Shown here piece after piece: positions 8,707 to 16,240 of a stretch of DNA of 64,000 bases. The position numbers and the translations under genes were made by a program. This stretch comes from JACKAQ01 sp965227145 (GTDB lineage Bacteria > Calditrichota > Calditrichia > RBG-13-44-9 > J075). Within the stretch, counting starts at the first letter, position 1, and every line of letters starts with the position of its first letter. The DNA is taken from assembly GCA_965227145.1 (NCBI GenBank), contig OZ245730.1:1612001-1676000 (forward strand), written 5' to 3'. Under the pieces are notes generated by a model. It was not told the DNA's origin and did no database searches. It worked only from the letters and a program-made list of their open reading frames with translations.

Positions 8707-9345
8707 CTATTCCAGCACCGCCCGGATCAGCATCTCATAAAGATCCTGGCTGTGCTGATGCCGTTTCTCCTTCGGCGGGAAGCGCCGGTCGTAATCATCT
8801 ACCGGACTGAAATCGATATTATAATCATCGCTTTCTTTAAACGTCCAGCGATGACCATCGAACACACCTTTCTCCAGTTCCAGCACCAGCAAACCCAGCG
8901 GATATTTCCCTTCGGCGGTGCCGATATTGTAATCCCTGCCCGTTCGGAACCCGTGAACGCAGTAGTTATGCGGATCGCCCAGGATGATGATTGCCGGAAA
9001 ACCTTTTTCAATAACGATGCTTTTGGTATGGTTGATGAGCGCCGTGCCGATGCCCCGTCGCTGGAAATCCGGGTGAACGCAAACCGGACCAAAGGTTGCC
9101 GTGCGGATCGTTTTTCCCGCTTCATTGCTCACCTGCGAGACGGTAAACAGGATGTAGCCGATGATCTGATCCTCATATTCAACAACATAATTCAGGTTCC
9201 GGATGATATCCGGGCTGTTGCGAATGGTATGCACCAGATAATGTTCATCACATCCCGGTTTGTATAAATTCCAGAAGGCTTCCCGGGTTAATGCCTCAAC
9301 GGCATGGTAATCATTTTCTGTTTCCAATCGGAGGGTGAAGTTCAT
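8707..9345 (-). CDS. GNAT family N-acetyltransferase
   Basis: 212 residues. The acetyl-CoA-binding signature of GNAT proteins is present as VHPDFQRRGIGTALINH, preceded by the beta4 strand TATFGPVCV. Typical members acetylate an amine on a small molecule or protein; the substrate is not evident. I chose the ATG at 9345 (MNFTLRLETENDYHAVEAL) rather than the TTG 14 codons upstream, because conservation starts there and the longer start falls within REP repeat sequence. A fragment homologous to residues 8-22 of this protein lies 0.9 kb away at 10251-10319. Confidence 0.88.
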   Translation of the reverse strand: MNFTLRLETENDYHAVEALTREAFWNLYKPGCDEHYLVHTIRNSPDIIRNLNYVVEYEDQIIGYILFTVSQVSNEAGKTIRTATFGPVCVHPDFQRRGIGTALINHTKSIVIEKGFPAIIILGDPHNYCVHGFRTGRDYNIGTAEGKYPLGLLVLELEKGVFDGHRWTFKESDDYNIDFSPVDDYDRRFPPKEKRHQHSQDLYEMLIRAVLE

Positions 9346-9369
9346 TGGGAGGATCTGCCTTTTTAGATA

Positions 9370-9472
9370 GAATGGGCTGAAGCCCAATTGATGTTGATTT
9401 TATTTTGATGGAATGGGCTAAAGCCTTATTGATGTTGATTTTATTTGGATGGAATGGGCTAAAGCCCATTCC
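9370..9472. repeat. REP-like palindromes, three tandem copies at 41-bp period
   Basis: The palindrome ggaatgggctaaagcccatt starts near 9370, 9411 and 9452, each followed by tgatgttgattttattt. The third copy is perfect (9451-9472), while the first two have one or several changes. A fourth perfect copy is at 9714-9735. The copies lie next to a REP-associated transposase gene, the expected partner of such palindromes. Confidence 0.8.
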
Positions 9473-9492
9473 AATTGATATTATTATCTATT

Positions 9493-9655
9493 TTGAATTG
9501 CCTCCAGCTTTTGAATTGCCTCCAGCTTTTGAACTGCCTCCAGCTTTTGAACTGCCTCCTGCATTTGAATTGCCTCCAGCTTTTGAATTGCCCCCCTGCT
9601 TTTGAATTACCTCCAGCTTTTGAATTGCCCCCTGTATTTGAATTGCCTCCTGCTT
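9493..9655. repeat. 18-bp minisatellite, nine units
   Basis: Nine head-to-tail units of consensus ttgaattgcctccagctt, one with an inserted base (9583-9601). Variation between units is mostly in the last six bases. The array is bounded by REP palindromes. Read in the plus frame it gives repeated PPAFEL, and on the minus strand it gives KAGGNS, but there is no start, ribosome site or conserved flank to support a gene. The array ends in agctggagg, complementary to its own unit. The stretch 9346-9749 holds no gene. Confidence 0.85.
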
Positions 9656-9713
9656 TAGCTGGAGGGAGGAGAAATAAAATCATTTTGATATTTATTGATT
9701 TTATTATTTGGAT

Positions 9714-9735
9714 GGAATGGGCTAAAGCCCATTCC
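9714..9735. repeat. REP-like palindrome, fourth copy
   Basis: Perfect palindrome ggaatgggctaaagcccatt plus cc, identical to the copy at 9451-9472. It lies 14 bases from the stop codon of the RAYT gene, the position REP sequences usually take around their transposase. Confidence 0.8.
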
Positions 9736-9749
9736 TATAGATATTTTAT

Positions 9750-10184
9750 TTATTGATATTTTTCAAATCCATATTTGCTGATAAATTGCTCATATTCTTC
9801 CTGAAATGATTTTTTGCTATGGTGTTCTTCCTGATGCTTTATATAATTTCTTACCCTGTCTATCATTGATTCGGAAACTGATACAGCAAAATATTCATCC
9901 TGCCATTCAAATTTTTGTTTGGTGAGCTTGTTCTTGTTTATCCAAAAAGCGGATTCCCCTTTTATCAATTGCATGGTTTTTTGAATGGTTTGATCAAAAC
10001 CCAATGAAACCAGACAATGACAATGGTCTGAATATCCGTTGATAAAATCGACAAAGATGCCCTTTTCCTTCGCATTCTCCCTGATATGATGCCAGACCGC
10101 TGTTCTCAATTCCCTTGAGTTCAGAAAGGGGTATCGATTTTTTGTGCTCCATACACAATGGATGTAAATTTTTACAAAGGACAT
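9750..10184 (-). CDS. REP-associated tyrosine transposase (RAYT, Y1/IS200-like)
   Basis: 144 residues of the Y1 HUH single-strand transposase fold. It shows the N-terminal strand VKIYIHCVWSTKNR, the metal-binding HUH motif as HCH in SDHCHCLVSL, and a C-terminal helix VRNYIKHQEEHH carrying the likely nucleophilic tyrosine. Length matches the family. Flanking REP palindromes (9370-9472, 9714-9735) are its probable substrates. I placed the start at the ATG (MSFVKIY), not the TTG two codons upstream. RAYTs are usually domesticated and do not form classical insertion sequences. Confidence 0.9.
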   Translation of the reverse strand: MSFVKIYIHCVWSTKNRYPFLNSRELRTAVWHHIRENAKEKGIFVDFINGYSDHCHCLVSLGFDQTIQKTMQLIKGESAFWINKNKLTKQKFEWQDEYFAVSVSESMIDRVRNYIKHQEEHHSKKSFQEEYEQFISKYGFEKYQ

Positions 10185-10250
10185 TGTCAAACTCTGGGTG
10201 TTTAAGCAATTGTTGGATTGATTTATTGGATTTGGTTGTCTGCCAATGCA

Positions 10251-10319
10251 TTACAAAATGCCAGCTTCCCGGGTTAATACCGCTACCGCATGGTAATCGT
10301 TTTCTGTTTTCGGTTGAGC
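10251..10319 (-). pseudogene. Fragment of a GNAT acetyltransferase gene (5' part)
   Basis: On the minus strand this stretch encodes KTENDYHAVAVLTREAG followed after two residues by a stop. It matches the N-terminus of the intact GNAT at 8707-9345 (ETENDYHAVEALTREAF), with clear nucleotide identity in blocks such as gcttcccgggttaat and gcatggtaatc. It lacks a start and the acetyl-CoA site. It lies on the far side of the RAYT gene and is probably the relic of a second GNAT copy. The remainder of 10185-10430 holds nothing recognisable. Confidence 0.75.
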
Positions 10320-10430
10320 GTGGGCAAAAAAATAGATTCTTTTGGTTCTTGCGAAGCATTGACTTGTGTTTCGGGTAAATCCAAGTGTGACTATTATTGC
10401 GTTGGTTCTTCTAATAATGGGGCACAACGT

Positions 10431-11363
10431 TTATTTTTCTTCAATTATATATCCTGAAAGCCAATCAAGTGTTGGTATAGGTTCAGCGATTGACCATGAA
10501 TGAGGGTGTCGCCTGCCATCTGCTCTATAGCCTTTGTCTGACGTGAGCGTTATGGTTGCCTCTTTGTTCCCTAGACCAATCAAAAAGTTGATGAACTTAG
10601 AACTAATAACAGCATTTGCGTCTGATAAATCCCTACATCTTTCCTCAATTAACCACATAATGTCAATTTCATGAATCATGTTAACAGGTACATTTTTAAG
10701 ATATTTTCCATTTCCACCATCAGATTGTGTAGCGGTAAAGCATGAGTTTTCTATATAAGCCGTACTATCTTCTATATAAGAGCCAAAATTTTGTTCATAA
10801 TAACTCAAAATCCAATTAGCTTCTGCCTTTCCAAGCTTATTAGCAGCCTCATTTGGGCATTGTCTATTTAATTCACGCAAACAGTAATCTACAAAATCTA
10901 AGTGGTCTAAAGGTGGGTCTATCGCAAAGATAGCATTGGGAATCATTGATGTATCGTTTCTTTCTACTGCCATCTCAGAGAATTTAATGGTAGTATATCC
11001 ACCTAATGAAAAACCACCAATGAATAGATTTTGACTGATTCCTTCTTTTTTTATAACGTGCTCAATTATGGTTCGAATTCTCAAATAGGTAGAATCTGAT
11101 ATGAAAAAATCAGATTGATCTATGCCTATCGTCTTGAATTTATAACCAACAGCAGAATCTGGCAAACTAGTTTCAGGTATTATTTTTGATGCCTTGCCGG
11201 CTCCACCATTAAATAAAACCATTAGGGCTTCTGGATTCTCAACTTCATTCAATTCTTCATATTGATAAGAATTGCCTTGCATTTCAAAAGTTTGAATACT
11301 TGTTTGTGATATTCCTGTTTTGACAATCAAAAGAGCAATCAACAATAATTGGATTTTTTTCAT
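10431..11363 (-). CDS. Secreted alpha/beta-hydrolase-fold protein, unknown substrate
   Basis: 310 residues with an N-terminal signal peptide ending near GISQ. A serine-hydrolase elbow GGFSLGGYTT lies near residue 130 and is preceded by NLFI, as in esterases. A late PHSW could supply the histidine (GRRHPHSWSIAEP). The product should act in the periplasm or outside. The base composition is clearly AT-richer than its neighbours, and the gene sits between the RAYT/REP cluster and an IS630 element with a second AT-rich gene, so it may have been acquired by transfer. I do not recognise a characterised family. Confidence 0.7.
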   Translation of the reverse strand: MKKIQLLLIALLIVKTGISQTSIQTFEMQGNSYQYEELNEVENPEALMVLFNGGAGKASKIIPETSLPDSAVGYKFKTIGIDQSDFFISDSTYLRIRTIIEHVIKKEGISQNLFIGGFSLGGYTTIKFSEMAVERNDTSMIPNAIFAIDPPLDHLDFVDYCLRELNRQCPNEAANKLGKAEANWILSYYEQNFGSYIEDSTAYIENSCFTATQSDGGNGKYLKNVPVNMIHEIDIMWLIEERCRDLSDANAVISSKFINFLIGLGNKEATITLTSDKGYRADGRRHPHSWSIAEPIPTLDWLSGYIIEEK

Positions 11364-11402
11364 ATTTTCTGTTTTGTTAAATTCATCTTTAAGAGTTTTA
11401 CA

Positions 11403-11897
11403 CTACCACACAATTATCACATCTCTACGACCAAGAACATTTGTCAAAACCCACGTACCTGACATAGGCAATCCGTTTTTGAAATTCTGATTTACTGATT
11501 CATTATTGCAATACAAAACCGTATATTTTTCTTGAGCTAATACAGAACATTTCGCAAGTTCATCTTGCATTTCTTTACTTAAATTCTGACAGTGTTTTGA
11601 GACGAATTGTTTCATGAAATCCGATAATTCAGATTGTGTAATAGAAAAACTTGTGTCCGAAGGGTAGAATGGGTGATTTACGTTTGCAAACGTAGAATAT
11701 AGACGATTCTTTTCATCAGTACTTGTTTGCAAAGTGTTTAAAGCGTCAAATGCCTCTTGTTGAACTAGCGTTAACTCAGATATAGAATCAAAAGCAGACT
11801 TGGGGAAGTTAACTTTTTCTTGCTTTTGGCTCTTATCTCCTTGAGTTTCTGAACAGGAAAATAAAATTGTGGAAAGAAAAATTAGTATCGATTTCAT
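11403..11897 (-). CDS. Putative lipoprotein, unknown function
   Basis: 164 residues with a lipoprotein signal (STILFSCSE, Cys15). The mature part is largely helical and contains a hydrophobic final strand. No known domain is recognised. It lies 39 bases upstream of the alpha/beta-hydrolase gene on the same strand and shares its low GC, so the two are probably an operon that arrived together. Confidence 0.65.
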   Translation of the reverse strand: MKSILIFLSTILFSCSETQGDKSQKQEKVNFPKSAFDSISELTLVQQEAFDALNTLQTSTDEKNRLYSTFANVNHPFYPSDTSFSITQSELSDFMKQFVSKHCQNLSKEMQDELAKCSVLAQEKYTVLYCNNESVNQNFKNGLPMSGTWVLTNVLGRRDVIIVW

Positions 11898-11957
11898 TGT
11901 GTTTTATAATGTTGTACAACGTGATGATAAACGTATTGCGTTTATCCCGGTTTAAGT

Positions 11958-13067
11958 TATACTCACACTAAATTGGTTTGGGAAAATCCCATCAATTGAA
12001 TATCTTTATCCATGCTAGAATTAGATGACAACACGAGGCGCGAATTAAAGCTTTTGCAGAAGCGTCCTTCCAACAAACGCATTTATATCAAAGTCACTGT
12101 ATTGTTGATGCTGGACAAAGGTCTTTCTGTCCAGGTGATTGCCGATTTTTTAGGCATTGATGACAACACCGTCTACCGCTATCGTGACAGCTATCTCACC
12201 AACGGACTGAAAGATTATCTGGCATCCAATTATTTTCGATACAATGGCAAACTCACTGATGAAGAAAAAGCCCGGCTCGTTGCAGAACTGACTGAATACC
12301 TGTATCCAAGCAGCGCTGCTGTTGGTGAATTTATCGCGGCGACCTTCAACAAGCACTATTGTGAAAGTGCTGTTTCCACACTGCTGAACCGTTTGGGCTT
12401 TGTTTACAAAAAGACCAAATCCGTTCCTTCAAAAGCGGATTCGGCTGCCCAAAGACGGTTTGTTAAAAAGCTACACAGATTGTTGAAGAAACAGGATGTT
12501 AATGCTATTTTCTATTTCAACGACGCAGCGCATCCCCAACACAATACCCGTCCGGCATATGGCTGGATACCAAAGGGTGAGGATGTTGGTATTCCCTCAA
12601 ATACCGGTCGTAAACGCCTGAATATTAACGCTGCCATCAACGCAGAAGATGTTGGCGACATTGTTTTTCGTGAAGATGAACAGATCAATTCCCAATCAAG
12701 TATCGCCCTTTGGGAAGCCCAACATGCGAAGCATCCGGGTAAAAAGATCTATAACATCTGTGACAACGCCAGATACTACAAAAGTCACCTCATTCAGGAA
12801 TGGTTAAAGAAGAATAAATGGTGCAAAGTGATATATTTACCGGCATATTCGCCAAACCTGAACATTATCGAACGATTATGGAAGTATTTACGAAAATCGG
12901 TCATCGATTATTTTTACTATGAAAAGTATAGTGATTTCAAGGCTGCAATATTGACATTTTTTGAAACGATTGAGCAGCATAGGCAACCCTTAACTTCTTT
13001 GCTTATGCTTAATTTTCACATCCCATAAAGATGGTTATTTGTCCCTAACCAATTTCTTTTGGGTATA
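11958..13067 (+). mobile_element. IS630-family insertion sequence with terminal inverted repeats
   Basis: The element of about 1.1 kb is bounded by imperfect inverted repeats of about 30 bp: the left end runs inward from tatactcacactaaattgg (11958-11977), and the right end, read on the minus strand from 13067, gives tatacccaaaagaaattgg. Matching continues as tttgggaaaat versus ttagggacaaat. Both ends carry TA, the target used by this family. One intact transposase gene fills the interior. Confidence 0.8.
12012..13028 (+). CDS. IS630 family transposase
   Basis: 338 residues. The N-terminal helix-turn-helix region (VQVIADFLGIDDNTVYRY) recognises DNA. The DDE catalytic domain shows a first aspartate in FYFNDAAHPQHN, a second in ICDNARYY and a glutamate in the hallmark PAYSPNLNIIERLWKYLR. 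All three acidic residues are present and the frame is unbroken, so the enzyme may be active. It lies within matching terminal repeats. Unlike many IS630 members it needs no programmed frameshift. Confidence 0.93.
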   Translation: MLELDDNTRRELKLLQKRPSNKRIYIKVTVLLMLDKGLSVQVIADFLGIDDNTVYRYRDSYLTNGLKDYLASNYFRYNGKLTDEEKARLVAELTEYLYPSSAAVGEFIAATFNKHYCESAVSTLLNRLGFVYKKTKSVPSKADSAAQRRFVKKLHRLLKKQDVNAIFYFNDAAHPQHNTRPAYGWIPKGEDVGIPSNTGRKRLNINAAINAEDVGDIVFREDEQINSQSSIALWEAQHAKHPGKKIYNICDNARYYKSHLIQEWLKKNKWCKVIYLPAYSPNLNIIERLWKYLRKSVIDYFYYEKYSDFKAAILTFFETIEQHRQPLTSLLMLNFHIP

Positions 13068-13109
13068 TCTTTATTTAACTAAGCTTACGCTTAATATAAT
13101 GAGTAAACA

Positions 13110-13229
13110 ATGAAAATTCAAGACCTGATTCTGCAATACCGACAAAAATTAACCATAGCGAATTACTCGCCAAAAACTATTTCCGCTTATCTGAGTGTTT
13201 TGATTTTTTGGGGCTTATTTAATTATTGA
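13110..13229 (+). pseudogene. Truncated tyrosine recombinase (phage-integrase SAM-like N-terminus)
   Basis: A 39-codon frame encodes MKIQDLILQYRQKL then NYSPKTISAYLSVL, the core-binding (SAM-like) N-terminal helices of XerD/integron-type integrases. It then runs into unrelated sequence and a TGA. The catalytic domain with its R-H-R-Y residues is missing. It starts 43 bases beyond the IS630 right end and stops before the DUF559 repeat block, so later insertions may have removed the remainder. The stretch 13230-13340 shows nothing else recognisable. Confidence 0.7.
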
Positions 13230-13420
13230 TCAAAAAGTTTCCGTCCGAGGAAGACCAGCGTTGTCACAATCCTGTAACTGCTTTTTGAGTTCCCTTATTT
13301 TGTAATATTTGGCTTTATGAATTTACCGTTCCGTCCCCAAAAGACACATCTCCCCAAACCCCTTTTCAAAGAGGGGCTTACCCAATTTCCCCCTTCGAAG
13401 GGGGACCAAGGGGGATGTTC

Positions 13421-13792
13421 TTAGCCATGATTCTCAATCCAACCCATAATATCATCCAGCACCCGGTAAAGATTCTGTTTAACATCAATATTCGTATAGC
13501 GCAACACCGTTACCCCGAACGAATTTAGTATTTGTGTGCGTTCCATATCCCGCTCCGGTGCACCATCGGTAAAATGTGAATCCCCGTCAATCTCTATAGC
13601 CAGCATCAATTCATGACAATAAAAATCAACAATAAAATTGTCAATCGGCACTTGCCTGTGAAATTCAAAACCCAACTGCTTATTGCGCAGTTTTGCCCAA
13701 ATAATTTGTTCCGTTTCGGTTTGATTTTTGCGCAACTCACGCGCTCGCGCTTTCAACTTTGGGTTGTAAGGCAAAACAATATTTCTGTTCAT
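13421..13792 (-). CDS. DUF559 endonuclease-domain protein, copy 1
   Basis: 123 residues. A basic N-terminal helix (ARELRKNQTETEQIIWAKLR) is followed by a PD-(D/E)XK-like core of the Vsr/DUF559 type: FEFHRQVPIDNFIVDFYC and then AIEIDGDSHF, giving the usual D...ExD metal-binding set. Related domains nick or cut DNA, but the role of free-standing DUF559 proteins is not established. I chose the ATG at 13792, since codons further upstream only translate palindromic repeat. The stop codon overlaps the end of a type B palindrome. Copy 2 differs by only three bases. Confidence 0.88.
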   Translation of the reverse strand: MNRNIVLPYNPKLKARARELRKNQTETEQIIWAKLRNKQLGFEFHRQVPIDNFIVDFYCHELMLAIEIDGDSHFTDGAPERDMERTQILNSFGVTVLRYTNIDVKQNLYRVLDDIMGWIENHG

Positions 13793-14219
13793 AACATTCT
13801 TCTTTCTTTCCCCCTTCGAAGGGGGACCAAGGGGGATGTTCTTCCAAAACCACCCAAAGACACATCTCCCCAAACCCCTCTTCGAAGAGGGGCTTCCCAG
13901 TTTCCCCCTTCGAAGGGGGATCAAGGGGGATGTTCTTTTCGCAAGTCAGAAAGAGACATCTCCCCAAACCCCTCTTCGAAGAGGGGCTTCCCAAATTTCC
14001 CCCTTCGAAGGGGGATCAAGGGGGATGTTCTTCCCGAAAACCCAAAGAGACATCTCCCCAAACCCCTCTTCAAAGAGGGGCTTCCCAATCTTTCCCCCTT
14101 CGAAGGGGGATAAAGGGGGATGTTCTACCCGAAAACCGAAAGAAACATCTCCCCAAACCCCTCTTCAAAGAGGGGCTTACCCAATTTCCCCCTTCGAAGG
14201 GGGACCAAGGGGGATGTTC

Positions 14220-14591
14220 TTAGCCATGATTCTCAATCCAACCCATAATATCATCCAGCACCCGGTAAAGATTCTGTTTAACATCAATATTCGTATAGCG
14301 CAACACCGTTACCCCGAACGAATTTAGTATTTGTGTGCGTTCCATATCCCGCTCCGGTGCACCATCGGTAAAATGTGAATCCCCGTCAATCTCTATAGCC
14401 AGCATCAATTCATGACAATAAAAATCAACAATAAAATTTTCAATCGGCACTTGCCTGTGAAATTCAAAACCCAACTGCTTACTGCGCAGTTTTGCCCAAA
14501 TAATTTGTTCCGTTTCGGTTTGATTTTTGCGCAACTCACGCGCTCGCGCTTTCAACTTTGGGTTGTAAGGCAAAACAATATTTCTGCTCAT
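14220..14591 (-). CDS. DUF559 endonuclease-domain protein, copy 2
   Basis: Also 123 residues and identical to copy 1 except at residues 2 (Ser for Asn), 37 (Ser for Asn) and 51 (Glu for Asp). These are the only three base differences in 372, and all change the protein. The predicted catalytic acidic residues are retained. The gene again sits tightly between type B palindromes and starts with ATG. The pair therefore represents a recent duplication of a gene-plus-palindrome cassette; no methyltransferase or other restriction partner is nearby. Confidence 0.88.
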   Translation of the reverse strand: MSRNIVLPYNPKLKARARELRKNQTETEQIIWAKLRSKQLGFEFHRQVPIENFIVDFYCHELMLAIEIDGDSHFTDGAPERDMERTQILNSFGVTVLRYTNIDVKQNLYRVLDDIMGWIENHG

Positions 14592-14882
14592 AACTTTCCT
14601 CTTTCTTTCCCCCTTCGAAGAGGGATCAAGGGGGATGTTCTTCCAAAACCACCAGAAGAAACATCTCCCCAAACCCCTCTTCGAAGAGGGGCTTCCCAAA
14701 TTTCCCCCTTCGAAGGGGGATCAAGGGGGATGTTCTTCCAAAACCACCCAAAGAAACATCTCCCCAAACCCCTCTTCGAAGAGGGGCTTACCAATCTTTC
14801 CCCCTTCGAAGGGGGATCAAGGGGGATGTTCTTCCTAAAGAAACATCTCCCCAAACCCCTCTTCGAAGAGGGGCTTTAATGA

Positions 14883-15611
14883 CTACGCCACCGGTTCTGC
14901 CGGTGCATCCGTAACCGTATCATAAATCAACAGCCCTTCGCCGGTTTTGCCGAGCTGCCCCTTCAATACGCCTTCGCGATTCCAGATGGCGGACTGTCCC
15001 GCGCTGTTAAAATTATCGCAATGCCCGGTGCTGTTTGCCATCGCAACAATCATTGAGCTTGCTTTGGCGATCTCCGGATACAGCCGGGCGGCTTTGGCAA
15101 CACCACCGGCGGATTTTGCCACACTTGCCGCATAAACATCCGCACGACCGCGCTGTGCGGTGTTGGCGTGCCAGGGCTGCAAAGATTCATAACAGATTGC
15201 CGGTGCAACCGTTGTGTTTGCCACGCTCAGAAACAATTGCCCGAATCCCCGCACAAAGTAGGGGTTTTCATCAACATGTAACAATTGCTTGGCATAGTTT
15301 TCTACGGGTGTTTCGGGTTGAAACACAATCATGCTGATGGTGATTCCGGTTGCCGCCTGAATCGGCATGCCCACCCCGATGGTGATGGTGCCCCGGTTGC
15401 TCAACACCTGTAAGGCTTTGAATCGGGCATCATCCGGTTGGGTTGCCAGCGTTTTGGCAAGGGTTGGTTCGTATCCGGTGATGGATAATTCCGGAAAAAA
15501 AATCAGGTCTGCGCGGTGCGCAATTGCCCGTTCGATCCATCGGCAATGGTTGGCGATGTTAGCGGCAACATCACCCGCTACGGCAGTTGTTTGTGCGATA
15601 CATAGTTTCAT
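14883..15611 (-). CDS. Carbon-nitrogen hydrolase (nitrilase superfamily)
   Basis: 242 residues with the nitrilase-fold triad: Glu in FFPELSITGYEP, Lys in NYAKQLLH and Cys in APAICYESLQP. Members hydrolyse amides or nitriles of small metabolites in the cytoplasm; the substrate is unknown. The start is placed at the ATG giving MKLCIAQT, the normal opening strand of the family, rather than a TTG four codons earlier. Its stop is 5 bases beyond the last palindrome of the DUF559 cluster. It appears monocistronic. Confidence 0.9.
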   Translation of the reverse strand: MKLCIAQTTAVAGDVAANIANHCRWIERAIAHRADLIFFPELSITGYEPTLAKTLATQPDDARFKALQVLSNRGTITIGVGMPIQAATGITISMIVFQPETPVENYAKQLLHVDENPYFVRGFGQLFLSVANTTVAPAICYESLQPWHANTAQRGRADVYAASVAKSAGGVAKAARLYPEIAKASSMIVAMANSTGHCDNFNSAGQSAIWNREGVLKGQLGKTGEGLLIYDTVTDAPAEPVA

Positions 15612-15660
15612 GTTAATACCCAATCCCGGTTAGTAACTGATGTAACGTGCTGATAGCGAA

Positions 15661-15784
15661 TTAGCATCCTGAGTAGCGCAGAGCGCGTATCGAAGGGTGC
15701 GGTTGTTTACCGGAATTCCGCACCCCCTTCGACAAGCTCAGGACGGTGCTTCGATACGCCCCTTTGGGGCTATTCAGGATGCTG
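15661..15784. repeat. Long imperfect inverted repeat
   Basis: agcatcctgagtagc...gcgtatcgaag on the left pairs with cttcgatacgc...tattcaggatgct on the right, with a second inner stem (gggtgcgg/ccgcaccc). It fills the gap between the nitrilase-like and GNAT genes. Its words (tcgacaagctcaggac, cttcgatacg) are common in dispersed repeats. As it lies downstream of one minus-strand gene it might also act in termination, but there is no T-tract. Confidence 0.65.
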
Positions 15785-15802
15785 GTTTGTTTTGATTTTG
15801 AT

Positions 15803-16240
15803 TCACTGCGTAACATCCTTTAATAATTTGTCAAATATTTTCTGTTGCTTGCGTTCGCTAAACCCGATGCGCTCATAAAAGCGGTGACTCTCCCGGCGAA
15901 TCACGTTGCAGCGCACACGGATCTGCCGGCATTGCTGTGCTTCCGCCCAGCGGATGACGGTATCTACCAACTGTCTCCCGATGCCCCGGTTGCGATACGC
16001 CTCATGCACCACCAGTCCGCCGATTTCCACAAAGCTATCCGATTCAACCCGGAGGGTATAACATCCGTGAATCCAGCCCGCGATCGTATCGTCAACTATT
16101 GCGACATATACGCAGTGTTCATCGTGATGGATCAACGCTGTTAGGCGATGTTCTATTGCGTCCCGGCTTGCGGCATAACCCAATTGACCCGATAACCCCG
16201 CAATTGCCGCCGCATCAGTAAGTTCTGCCGCGCGTATCAT
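15803..16240 (-). CDS. GNAT family N-acetyltransferase
   Basis: 145 residues, a compact GNAT enzyme. The acetyl-CoA loop is in YRNRGIGRQLVDTV near residue 86, preceded by the beta4 strand EIGGLVVHEA, and the C-terminal SHRFYERIGFSE is the typical alpha4/beta6 segment. It resembles aminoglycoside or amino-acid acetyltransferases in form, but the acceptor is unknown. No operon partner is evident. Confidence 0.9.
   Translation of the reverse strand: MIRAAELTDAAAIAGLSGQLGYAASRDAIEHRLTALIHHDEHCVYVAIVDDTIAGWIHGCYTLRVESDSFVEIGGLVVHEAYRNRGIGRQLVDTVIRWAEAQQCRQIRVRCNVIRRESHRFYERIGFSERKQQKIFDKLLKDVTQ

Larger units (their letters stand above)
13341..14877. repeat. Palindromic repeat cluster housing two DUF559 genes
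   Basis: Two palindromic half-units alternate. Type A has core cccctcttcgaagagggg and begins acatctcccc. Type B has core cccccttcgaaggggg and ends gggggatgttctt. I count eight A and nine B halves; most pairs form a ~93-bp A-B unit, as at 13862-13937, 13955-14032, 14049-14127 and 14144-14222. The outer ends acatctcccc and gggggatgt are themselves inverted. Frames read through the cluster (SPFEGG, PLFKEG, PSSKRG repeats) are translations of repeats, not genes. Both DUF559 genes abut type B halves on each side. Confidence 0.9.

Noticed and set aside
9370..9655. CRISPR array
   Set aside because: Units are adjacent (18 bp) or spaced only 41 bp with conserved, not unique, spacers; there are no cas genes.
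9405..9756. Proteins made of PPAFEL or KAGGNS repeats
   Set aside because: They only translate the 18-bp minisatellite; no ribosome site or conserved flanking sequence.
13421..14591. Restriction-modification or Vsr repair locus
   Set aside because: No methyltransferase, specificity subunit or mismatch-repair partner is next to the DUF559 genes.
13613..14879. Overlapping frames with SPFEGG, PLFKEG and PSSKRG repeats
   Set aside because: They read through palindromic non-coding repeats or antisense to the DUF559 genes.
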